A DNA stretch of 64,000 nucleotides from Bufo bufo (Eukaryota; Chordata; Amphibia; Anura; Bufonidae). Each line of letters begins with the position of its first letter. The stretch's first letter is position 1. The stretch spans positions 511,669,565 to 511,733,564 of the forward strand of contig NC_053390.1 in NCBI RefSeq assembly GCF_905171765.1, read 5' to 3'. Shown here in pieces: positions 20,020 through 29,606 of the stretch. The translations under genes and the position numbers were made by a program. The notes below the pieces were generated by a model. That model searched no databases, was not told the DNA's origin, and saw nothing but the letters and a program-made list of their open reading frames with translations.

Positions 20020-20420
20020 TTCGAGGGGTTGTCCATTCCTTTAGAGTTGATGGTCTATCTCTTCTTTTTTTTTTTCTTTTCTTTACACACCAACCTGCCT
20101 GTAATTAAAGGGCATCTGTCACTGTATTTGCAGTTATAGGTGACAATCCTACTACTGTAATTTCCAATGGGCCAAATTGCAGACAAAACACAAAATATGG
20201 GGACTAAAAAACAATGTAAGAACCAAGAAAGGTATGATGTCTTGGAGATATGGCCACAGTAGGTGCCATGAGAGAGAAATAAGAGAATGAGTATTATAAT
20301 TAAACGTGCAGTTTTAGAGATCAAATACTTCTAGATCCAAAAGATATACAACATTCTCTTTTATAAAGATTTCCGTTTCCAGATGTACTGACCAAACCTC
20401 ATTGTTTATCTTGATTATAG

Positions 20421-20527
20421 GTATAAGCCTTATTGCCGTTGATGAGGCACATTGCATTTCTGAATGGGGGCATGATTTCAGGAGTGCTTATCGGAGCCTT
20501 GGAAACCTCAAGCGATTACTGCCTTCG
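20421..20527 (+). CDS. WRN: WRN RecQ helicase, internal exon with DEAH box
   Basis: This 107 bp exon has acceptor TTGATTATAG and donor GTAAGAAC. Its first two bases complete the Gly codon left by the exon at 5524-5606. It then reads [19 protein letters not shown] followed by [16 protein letters not shown], matching WRN residues with ISEWGHDFR. The DEAH box is the Walker B motif (helicase motif II) that binds magnesium and drives ATP hydrolysis, and the SEWGHDFR part is the aromatic-rich loop region typical of RecQ helicases. It ends in phase 0 before the exon at 43035. The next intron is 22.5 kb long. Confidence 0.95.
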
Positions 20528-20639
20528 GTAAGAACTCTACATGCTCTCTAGTCTTCATAATAGATGGTAGGCTTTCCAAACACTGCTTGGATTCACACTA
20601 TGGCCTACATTTACTACTAATGGTATATTTTACAGCAAC

Positions 20640-20870
20640 ATGTTGGTAAGATGCACCAAATTTATTATTAGCAAATATGGTCTTGGAAACACAAAAGAGG
20701 ACCGTATACTGCTACAGATGGATCTGGATAGATTGGAGGTTTGGGCAGATAAGTGGCAGATGAGTTTTAACACTGACAAATGTAAGGTTATGCACATGGG
20801 AAGGAATAATGCAAGTCACCCGTACATACTAAATGGTAACACTGACATAGAAGAATTATAGTTGACGAAA
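20640..20870 (+). pseudogene. Non-LTR retrotransposon (CR1/L2-like) RT fragment
   Basis: An open stretch reads NTKEDRILLQMDLDRLEVWA, then DKWQMSFNTDKCKVMHMGRN. This is the conserved pattern downstream of the RT active site in CR1/L2/Rex-type LINEs (LQxDLdxLxxWadkWqMxFNxdKCkvmHxGrn). Both ends are truncated and the catalytic YADD is not in the fragment. The clade is uncertain. Confidence 0.7.
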
Positions 20871-21075
20871 CATGGAAATGTGAACAGAGCCGAACAGTAT
20901 TACAGGATATAAGTACTAGATTTATGAAGGAGAATTTTTTATCCAGGGAATTCTTCTGATGCCACATTTCAATTTTCAGCCTCACAATCTGTTAGTATGT
21001 ACGGATTTGTACCATAATTTTGCACTCCGCTATTTAGCCTAACCTCTTAAACATGAGGCCCAGTTAGGTACTTAA

Positions 21076-23062
21076 CCCCTTACGGACACATGACGTACCG
21101 GTACGGCATGTTTCCCGAGTCCTTAAGGACACATGACATACCGGTACGTCATGTGGTGTTCCGAACAACGCCGCCCGGCGGGCGGTGATCGGAACAAGGT
21201 GCCTGCTCAAATCATTGAGGAGGCGCCACGGCTAAATGCGCGCGGGGGGGTCCTGTGGTTTGCGGCTTTTACCTTATGCGGCGGCGGTGATCGGAGATGC
21301 CATCGGGTCCCCATGGGGCTGTGGGGGGGACCCGATGGCATGGAAGGCATGTCACCTTAGATCACAAAAAGTACAACAGCAAGCGATCAAAAAAGCCTTT
21401 GCCCACCAAAATGGTACCAATTGAACAGTCACCTCATCCCGCAAAAAATGAGCCCCTACCTGAGACAATCGCCCAAAAAAAAAAAAAACTATGGCTCAGA
21501 ATATGGAGACACTAAAACATCATTTTTTTTGTTTGAAAAAAGCTGTTATTGTCTAAAACTTACATAAATAAATAAAAAAGTTTACATATTTGGTATCGCC
21601 GCGTTCGGATCGACCGGCTCTATATAAAAATATCACATGACCTAACCTCTCAGATGAACACCGTAAAAAATAAAAACTGTGCTAAATAAACCATTTTTTG
21701 TCACTTTACATCACAAAAAGTGTAATAGCAAGCGATCAGAAAGTCATATGCCCCCCAAAATAGTGCCAATCAAAAAGTCATCTCATCCCGCAAAAAAATT
21801 AGACCCTACCTAAGATAATCGCCCAAAAACTGAAAAAATTGTGGCTCTCAGACTATGGAAACACTAAAACATGATTTTTTTTTTTGCTTCAAAAATGAAA
21901 TCATTGTGTAAAACTTAAATAAATAAAAATTGTATACATATTAGGTATCGCCGCATCCGTGACAACCTGGTCTATAAAAATATCACATGATCTAACCTGT
22001 CCGATGAATGTTGTAAATAACAAAAAATAAAAAATGTGCCAAAACAGCTATTTCTTGTTATCTTGCCTCACAAAAAGTGTAATATAGAGCAACCAAAAAT
22101 CATATGTACCCTAAACTAGTACCAACAATACTGCCACCCTATCCCGTAGTTTCTAAAATGGGGCCACTTTTTTGGAGTTTCTACTCTGGGGGTGCATCAG
22201 GGGGGCTTCAAATGGGACATGGTGTAAAAAAAAAAACAGTTCAGCAAAATCTGCCTTCCAAAAACCGTATGGCATTCCTTTCCTTTTGCGCCCTGCCGTG
22301 TGCCCGTGCAGCGGTTTACGACCACATATGGGGTGTTTCTGTAAACTACAGAATCAGGGCCATAAATATTGAGTTTGGTTTGGCTGTTAACCCTTGCTTT
22401 GTAACCGGAAAAAAAATTATAAAAATGGAAAATCTGCCAAAAAAGTGAAATTTTGAAATTGTATCTCTATTTTCCATTAATTCTTGTGGAACACCTAAAG
22501 GGTTAACAAAGTTTGTAAAATCAGTTTTGAATACCTTGAGGGGTGTAGTTTCTAGAATGGGGTCATTTTTGGGTGGTTTCTATTATGTAAGCCTCGCAAA
22601 GTGACTTCAGACCTGAACTGGTCCCTAAAAATTGGGTTTTTGAAAATTTCTGAAAAATTTCAAGATTTGCTTCTAAACTTCTAAGCCTTGTAACATCCCC
22701 AAAAAATAAAATATCATTCCCAAAATGATGCAAACATGAAGTAGACATATGGGGAATGTAAAGTAATAACTATTTTTGGAGGTATAACTATGTATTATAG
22801 AAGTAAAGAAATTGAAACTTGGAAATTTGCCATTTTTAACAAATCTTTGGTAAATTTGGTATTTTTTTTATAAATAAAAATGTTTTTTTTTTTTACTTCA
22901 TTTTACCAGTGTCAGGAAGTACAATATGTGACGAAAAAACTATCTCAGAATGGCCTGGATAGTCAAAGCGTTTTAACGTTATCAGCACTTAAAGCGACAC
23001 TGGTCAGATTTGCAAAAAATGGCCTGGTCCTTAAGGTGAAATAGGGCTGAGTCCTTAAGGGG
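21076..23062 (+). mobile_element. TTAA element, 2.0 kb non-autonomous (copy 1)
   Basis: Flanked by TTAA (21072-21075 and 23063-23066), with ends CCCCTTACGGACAC and GTCCTTAAGGGG. The interior has repeated blocks with GGTATCGCCGC, ATATCACATGA and CTCATCCCGCAAAAAA, and conserved 3' parts shared with the copies at 24621-26597 and 35646-38140. No ORF longer than about 114 codons and no domain. TTAA duplication and size fit non-autonomous piggyBac-type (or Kolobok) elements. Confidence 0.75.
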
Positions 23063-23155
23063 TTAAAGTATCTGTCAGCAGGTTCAACCTTATTAAACCA
23101 GGTTCTTACCTAATAAAAACAAAACTTTCTACCTATGATCCGTTTCTGCTTTTAA

Positions 23156-23514
23156 AGGGCATCTGTCAGCAGATTTATGAAACTGGCTTACATGTTACAT
23201 GTGTACTTGGCAGCTGATGGCATCTGTGTTGGTCCCATGTTCATATGTTCCTGTATTGCTGAGAAAAATTGTTTTAATATATGCAAATGAGCCTCCAGGA
23301 GCAATTGCTGTTACTCCTAAAGGCTCTGCTCTCTCTGCAACTGCCGCGCCATCTCCTCTTTGATTGACAGGACCAGGCAATATGATCTTTTCACTGCCTG
23401 GCCCTGACAATAAAAGTGCAGAGACTCATTTGACCAACACATGTCTTCAGCTGCCAAGTGCACATGTGACAGGTCAGCCAGTTTCATAGCTACAAATCTG
23501 CTGACAGATGCCCT
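23156..23514. mobile_element. TTAA MITE (AGGGCATCTGTCAGCAG ends)
   Basis: TTAA at 23152-23155, ends AGGGCATCTGTCAGCAGATT and AATCTGCTGACAGATGCCCT. The right flank has TTTA instead of TTAA. A single end of a related type is also present at 20108 (AGGGCATCTGTCACTG). Non-coding. Confidence 0.75.
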
Positions 23515-23675
23515 TTTAGACAGATAAATATGTTTGAAATATCCAAATTAGAGTTTAAGTGCACAGAGAATGAGCCCTTTTCATTCTGTGCACCTTAGCT
23601 TCTCTCCACTTGATTGAGAGCACCAGGCATCCAGTTGAAGAAGGGGGTGTCCAGGAAAGCAGAGCTGAGGAGTAA

Positions 23676-23983
23676 GGCTCCATTCACACGTCCGCACATG
23701 GAAAGCGGCAATGTGCAGGCTCCATTCACACGTCCGCACATGGAAAGCGGCAATGTGCGGTCCGCATTTTGCGGACCGCACATTGCCGGCACTAGTAGAA
23801 TATGCCTGTTCTTGTCCGCAATTGCGGACAAGAATAGGACATGTTCTATTTTTTTGCGGAATGGAAGTGCGGATCCGCAATTCCGTGTCCAGGCAGCACA
23901 TTGTACTGTCCCATAGGAATGAATGGGTCCGCAATTCCGTTCCGCAAAATGCGGAACGAAATTGCGGATGTGTGAATGGAGCC
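23676..23983. mobile_element. Harbinger-like MITE with duplicated left end
   Basis: TAA at 23673-23675 and 23984-23986; ends GGCTCCATTCACACGTCCG and a reverse-complement right end (GTGTGAATGGAGCC). The first 42 bp (23676-23717) are repeated directly at 23718-23759. The interior contains nested gcggaccgcac / ttgcggac inverted motifs. Non-coding. Confidence 0.8.
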
Positions 23984-24168
23984 TAAAGGTGCATTGAGTG
24001 ACTAGGGCATGTCCTCAGTGCACTAAACCTCTAATATTTATATTCCTAAAAACACTTGTTTCTCTTAAATGCATCAACAGATTGATGGAACAAAGGTATT
24101 TTAATAATCAGAATGGTCAGCCTACCAGGCATTATGGCTGGTTTAGTATGGTTGATACTGCCCTTTAA

Positions 24169-24336
24169 CCCCTTCAAGGACCAGGCCAATTTTTGTTTTT
24201 GCATTTTTGTTTTTTCCTCTCTACATTCTCAAACGTTCAACTTTTTAAATTTTTTGTTCACATGTCTTGTTTTGGTAAATGTAAAAAAAAAAAATTGTGG
24301 GGTTAAATTGAAAAAAACACAATTCTGCCAAATTAA
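24169..24336 (+). repeat. Truncated end of a TTAA element
   Basis: A TTAA at 24165-24168 is followed by CCCCTTCAAGGACCAGGCCA, similar to the termini of the 2 kb TTAA elements and of other piggyBac-like families. No right end is visible before the next MITE, so it is probably a fragment. Confidence 0.4.
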
Positions 24337-24616
24337 AGGGAACCTGTCACCGGGATTTTGGGTATAGAGCTGAGGACATGGGTTGCTAGATGGCCACTAG
24401 CACATCCGCAATATCCAGTCGCCATAGATCGGTGTGCTTTTATTGTGTAAAAAAACGATTTGATACATATGCAAATTAACCTGAGATGAGTCCTGTCCCT
24501 CATCTCAGGTTAAAAGCACACAGAGCTATGGGGACTTTGTATTGCGGATGTGCTAGCGGCTATCTAGTAACCCATGTCCTCAGCTCTATACCCCAAATCC
24601 AGGTGACAGGTTCCCT
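24337..24616. mobile_element. TTAA MITE, 280 bp (AGGGAACCTGTCACC ends)
   Basis: TTAA at 24333-24336 and 24617-24620; ends AGGGAACCTGTCACCGGGAT and its inverse (GGTGACAGGTTCCCT). Longer complementary blocks near 24361-24400 and 24560-24595 (TAGAGCTGAGGACATGGGTT) make it nearly a full palindrome. The right TTAA is shared with the next element. Confidence 0.85.
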
Positions 24617-24620
24617 TTAA

Positions 24621-26597
24621 CCCCTTAAGGACTCGGCCTATTTTTTGCAAATCTGACCAGTGTCGCTTTAAGTGCTGATAACTTTAAAACGCTTTGACTT
24701 ATCCAGGCCTTTCTGAGATTGTTTTTTCGTCACATATTGTACTTCATGACACTGGTAAAATGAAGTCAAAAAAATTCATTTTTATTTATAAAAAAATACC
24801 AAATTTACCAAGTTTAAATTTCTCTACTTCTATAATACATAGTAATACCTCCAAAAATAGTTATTACTTTACATTCCCCATATGTCTACTTCATGTTTGG
24901 ATCATTTTGGGAATGATATTTTATTTTTTGGGGATGTTACAAGGCTTAGAAATTTAGAAGCAAATCTTGAAATTTTTCTGAAATTTTCAAAAACCCAATT
25001 TTTAGGGACCAGTTCAGGTCTGAAGTCACTTTGCGAGGTTTACATAATAGAAACCACCCAAAAATGACCCCATTCTAGAAACTACACCCCTCAAGGTATT
25101 CAAAACTGATTTTACAAACTTTGTTAACCCTTTATGTGTTCCACAAGAATTAATGGAAAATAGAGATACAATTTCAAAATTTCACTTTTTTGGCAGATTT
25201 TCCATTTTAATAATTTTTTTCCAGTTACAAAGCAAGGGTTAACAGCCAAACCAAACTCAATATTTATGGCCCTGATTCTGTAGTTTACAGAAACACCCCA
25301 TATGTGGTCATAAACTACTGTACGGGCACACGGCAGGGCGCAGAAGGAAAGGAATGCCATACGGTTTTTGGAAGGCAGATTTTGCTGGACTGTATTTTTT
25401 GACACCATGTCCCATTTGAAGCCCCCCTGATGCACCCCCTAGAGTAGAAATTCCAAAAAAGTGGCCCCATTTTAGAAACTACGGGATAGGGTGGCAGTAT
25501 TGCTGGTACTAGTTTAGGGTACATATGATTTTTGGTTACTCTATATTACACTTTTTGTGAGGCAAGATAACAAGAAATAGCTGTTTTGGCACTTTTTTTA
25601 TTTTTTGTTATTTACAACATTCATCGGACAGGTTAGATCATGTGATATTTTTATAGACCAGGTTGTCACGGATGCGGCGATACCTAATATGTATACTTTT
25701 TATTTATTTATTTATGTAAGTTGTACACAATGATTTCATTTTTAAAGCAAAAAAAATCATGTTTTAGTGTTTCCATAGTCTGAGAGCCACAATTTTTTCA
25801 GTTTTGGGGTGATTACCTTGGGTAGGGTATGATTTTTGCGGATGAGATGACTGTTTGATTGGCACTATTTTGGGGTGCGTGTGACTTTTTGATCGCTTGC
25901 TATTACACTTTTTGTGATGTAAGGTGACAAAAAATGGTTTATTTAGCACAGTTTTTATTTTACATTTTTTACGGTGTTCATCTGAGGGGTTAGGTCATGT
26001 GATATTTTTATAGAGCCAGTCGATACGGACGCGGCGATACCAAATATGTGTACTTTTTTATTTATTTATGTAAATTTTACACAATAACAGCTTTTTTAAA
26101 AAAAATAAAAATAATTTGTCCCACTTTGAGACTTGAACTTTTGGGGATATATTCCTTTACAATGCATTCCAATACTTCTGTATTTGAATGCCTTGGCTGT
26201 ATGAGTAATACTGTTTGTATTACTCATACAGCTTCCTGGGCCTGTGAGATCTGGGGGCTGGATCTCACAGGCTCTTCACCGGAAGGCAGCGCAGATGCCT
26301 CAGGAAGGCATCGCGCTGCCTTCCATGCCATCGGGTCCCCCCCACAGCCCCATGGGGACCTGATGGCACCACTGCCGCAGCAGGTAAAAGCCGCAAACCG
26401 CAGGTCTGAATTAACCTGTGGGGACCCCCCCGCGCATTTAGCCGAGGTGCCTGCTCAATGATTTGAGCAGGCACCTTGTTTCGATCACCGCCCGCCGGGC
26501 TGCGGTGATCGGAACAACACATGACGTACCGATATGTCATGGGTCCTTAAGGCCTCGGGAACCATGCCGTACCGATACGTCATGGGTCCCTAAGGGG
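24621..26597 (-). mobile_element. TTAA element, 2.0 kb non-autonomous (copy 2, inverted)
   Basis: The same family as 21076-23062 in opposite orientation. TTAA at 24617-24620 and 26598-26601. For example, the block around TCATGTTTGGATCATTTTGG (24890) is the inverse of the one around 22725, and 26465-26530 (CACCGCCCGCCGGGCTGCGG) is the inverse of 21150-21210. Non-coding. Confidence 0.75.
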
Positions 26598-26601
26598 TTA
26601 A

Positions 26602-27425
26602 TATACGGTAGTTTTTATTATGTTGTGTGTCTTTAAAAAAAAAAAATCCTTTGAAAAATAAACATTTTCTTTGCATTGCCATTTTCTGACTTGCATACAT
26701 TTTTTATATTTCCGTCTACAGCGCTGTATCAGGTCTTTTTTTGTGTGGAACAAACTGTATTTTTTATTGGTAATAATTTGGTGTACATACCACTTTTGGA
26801 TCATTTTTTTTATTCAATGTTTTGGGGGCTAGGACAAGGTGACCAAAAATGCCGAGTAGTGTTTTTTTTTTTTTTATTGAATTTTTTTTCTATTACAGCG
26901 TTCACTGCGCATGAAAAATATTTGTGTTTTTTAATAGTCCTGGCACATTCAGACTTGGCGATTCCAGTTGTTTGTTTATTTTTTGTATTTAATTGCTTTT
27001 ATATGTAAAATTGGGAAAGGGGGTGATTTTGAGTTTTATATGTTTTTTAATAAAAATAAATTCTACTGTAACTTTTAGGTCCCTTCAGGGGACTTGCATA
27101 TGCAGTCTTCTGATCTCTTGTCCGATAGACTGCAATGGAATACTACTAAAGTGTATGGGATTCAGACAGGCTGCCTGCCGAGCTGTGCCTCATGGCCAAT
27201 CTCGATTTACTGCTAGAAAGTGATGGCTGTATTATGCAGCTGGCACCCACCATGTATGGAGTGAGCTCAGCTTGTGAGCTTGTTTCACACGTCCTCTGCA
27301 CGCTGGTGCCATACATGTATGCTATTATGCATTAAAGAGTTACAGAGACATCAAAAACATATTTTTTTTTTTTATCTCATCTCTCCATTTTGAAATCTTT
27401 TAGAATTATTCCATTGAAGTAGCTA
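26602..27425. other. Intronic AT-rich sequence, no feature recognised
   Basis: Contains long T runs (26862-26877, 27361-27372) and no domain-bearing frame. It resembles the non-coding halves of piggyBac-type elements in composition, but no ends were found. Confidence 0.35.
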
Positions 27426-29020
27426 CAGTGAAGAACAGAATTATTTGAACACCCTGCGATTTTGCAAGTTCTCCCACTTGGAAATCATAGAGGGGTCTGA
27501 AATTCACATTGTAGGTGCATTCCCACTCGGAGACAGAATAAAAAAAATGAAAAAATCAGGAAATCACATTGTATGATTTTTAAAGAATGTATTTGCCTTG
27601 CACTGCTGAACATAAGTATTTGAACACCTGAGAAACAGCAAGAATTCTGGCTCTCAAAGACCTGTTACTGTGCCTTTTAAAAAGTCCACCTGTACTTCAC
27701 TCATTAATTTAACTTAGTAGCACCTGTCTGAGCTGTTTAAAGACACCTGTCCACCCCACAGTCAGTGAGACCCCAACTTCTACCATGGGCAAGACCAAAG
27801 AGCTGTCAAAAGACACCAGAGACAAAATTGTGGACCTCCACAAGGCTGGAAAGGGCTATGGGGCAATTGCCAAGCAGCTTGGTGAAAATAGATCAACTGT
27901 TGGAGCAATTGTTAGAAAATGGAAGAGGCTAAAGACGACTGTCAGTCTCCCTCGGACTGGGGCTCCATGCAAGATCTCACCTCGTGGGGTATCACTGATA
28001 AGAAAAGTGAGGAATCAGCCCAGAACTACAAGGGAGGAGCTGGTCAATGACATGAAGAGAGCTGGGACCACAGTTTCAAAGGTCACTGTCGGGAGAACAT
28101 TACGCCGTCATGGTATTAAATCATGCATTTCACGGAAGGTTTCCCTTCCCAAGTCATCACATGCCCAGGCCTGTCTGAAGTTTGCCAATGACCATCTGGA
28201 TGATCCAGAGGAGGCATGAGAGAAAGTCATATGATCAGATGAGACCAAAGTAGAACTTTTTGGTCTAAACTTCACTCGTCGTGTTTGGAGGAAAAAGGAG
28301 GTTGTGTTGCATCCCAAGAACACCATCCCTACTGTGAAGCATGAGGGTGGTAACATCATGCTTTGGGGTGCTTTTCTGCGAAGGGGACAGGATGACTGCA
28401 CTGTATTAAGGAGAGGATGAATGGGGCCTTTTATTGTGAGAATTTAAGCAACAACCTCCTTCCCTCAGTCAGAGCATTGAAGATGGGTCGTGGCTGGGTC
28501 TTCCAACATGACAACGACCAGAAGCACACAGCCAAGATAACCAAAGAGTGGCTCCATAAGAAGCATATCAAGGTTCTGGAGTGGCCTAGCCAGTCTCCAG
28601 ACCTAAATCCAATAGAACATCTTTGGAGGGAGCTGAAACTCCGTGTTGCTCAGCGACAGCCCCGAAACCTGACAGATCTAGAGATCATCTGTATGGAGGA
28701 GTGGGCCAAAATCCCTGTTGCCGTGTGTGCAAACCTGGTCAAGAACTACAGGAAATGTTTGACCTCTGTAATTGCAAACGAAAAGGCTTCTGTACCAAAT
28801 ATTAACACTGGTTTTCTCAGGTGTTCAAATACTCATGTTCAGCGGTGCAAGACAAATACATTATTTAAAAATCATACAATGTGATTTCCTGATTTTTTAT
28901 TTTATTTTATTCTCTCATTGTGGGAATGCACCTACAATGTGAATTTCAGACCCCTCCATGATTTCTAAGTCGGACATCTTGCAAAATCACAGGGTGTTCA
29001 AATACTTCTGTTCCTCACTG
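27426..29020 (+). mobile_element. Tc1-like transposon, 1.6 kb, TA target
   Basis: TA at 27424-27425 and 29021-29022. Imperfect TIRs of roughly 200 bp: the left CAGTGAAGAACAGAATTATT end mirrors the right AATACTTCTGTTCCTCACTG end, and AACACCTGAGAAA-type inner repeats near 27620 and 28810 give the inverted/direct repeat layout common in Tc1 elements. It carries one decayed transposase. Confidence 0.9.
27785..28805 (+). pseudogene. Tc1-like DD34E transposase, inactivated
   Basis: Starts [20 protein letters not shown] with two helix-turn-helix segments (paired-like) to about residue 110 and a GRPR-equivalent linker. A TGA at 28217 replaces the usual Trp codon and ends the first part; another TGA lies near 28242 and a TGA at 28417 region splits the catalytic core. 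The catalytic triad is still visible: Asp in [10 protein letters not shown], Asp in [10 protein letters not shown] and Glu in [11 protein letters not shown], with 34 residues between the last two. A frameshift near 28790 moves the natural GFCTKY ending into another frame. It is the cut-and-paste enzyme of the surrounding element, now dead. Confidence 0.9.
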
Positions 29021-29306
29021 TATATGAATGCTTGTTTTTTGTAGGAGTAGTTGTATATTTTAACAGCAGCATTCCGGAGTACATATTATGTATAGTATAA
29101 TTTTTATACATTTGGGGGGGAAGGGCTGAGTTGTTTTTTTTTTTTTTTTTTTTAACTGCTCTCACTGTGCAATATAAATGTAGTATAAACAATTAGAATT
29201 TTTTAGTTTTTCATGTTTTTTCCTCCATGCATTACATTCTAATGGCACCATATATCAGTGGCAAAAAAAACGGAATTAGACTTACCGGTAATTCAGTTTC
29301 CATGAA

Positions 29307-29409
29307 ATCACCATGACGGCCACAAGGAGATTGACCCATGACCTCTGTGGGGGCAGGAAACAGAGAAGAGGTTAAATTGCCCCCTCCCACCACCACACCT
29401 CAGTGTTCC
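29307..29409. repeat. DIRS-C inverted terminal repeat (3' side of element)
   Basis: Reads from ATCACCATGACGGCCACAAG to CACACCTCAGTGTTCC and is the reverse complement of 34384-34486. Outside it the unique terminal bases (CGGAATTAGACTTACCGGTA) run from about 29269. Confidence 0.92.
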
Positions 29410-29508
29410 AAAGATATCAAGTGCCAGAAGTGTCCTAGTATTTCCCAGTATTACATCATACCAGAAAATACCGGTGAAAAGAACTTAAAAGAAAGGGAGG
29501 GAATATAT

Positions 29509-29597
29509 GGGCCGTCATGGTGATTTCATGGAAACTGAATTACCGGTAAGTCTAATTCCGGTTTTCCCATATCATCACCATGACGGCCACAAGGAGA
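29509..29597. repeat. DIRS-C internal complementary region
   Basis: The left half (GCCGTCATGGTGATTTCATG onward to AATTCCG) is the complement of the outer left end 29270-29321. The right half (TTTTCCCATATCATCACCAT onward to GGAGA) is the complement of the outer right end 34465-34498. Joining complements of both termini in one place is the defining internal complementary region of DIRS elements. Confidence 0.93.
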
Positions 29598-29606
29598 GTT
29601 ATAAAA

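Noticed and set aside
23595..23934. Open frames with internal repeats (MCGRVNGA-type) on the - strand
   Set aside because: Repetition comes from the duplicated end of the MITE at 23676-23759; not a protein.
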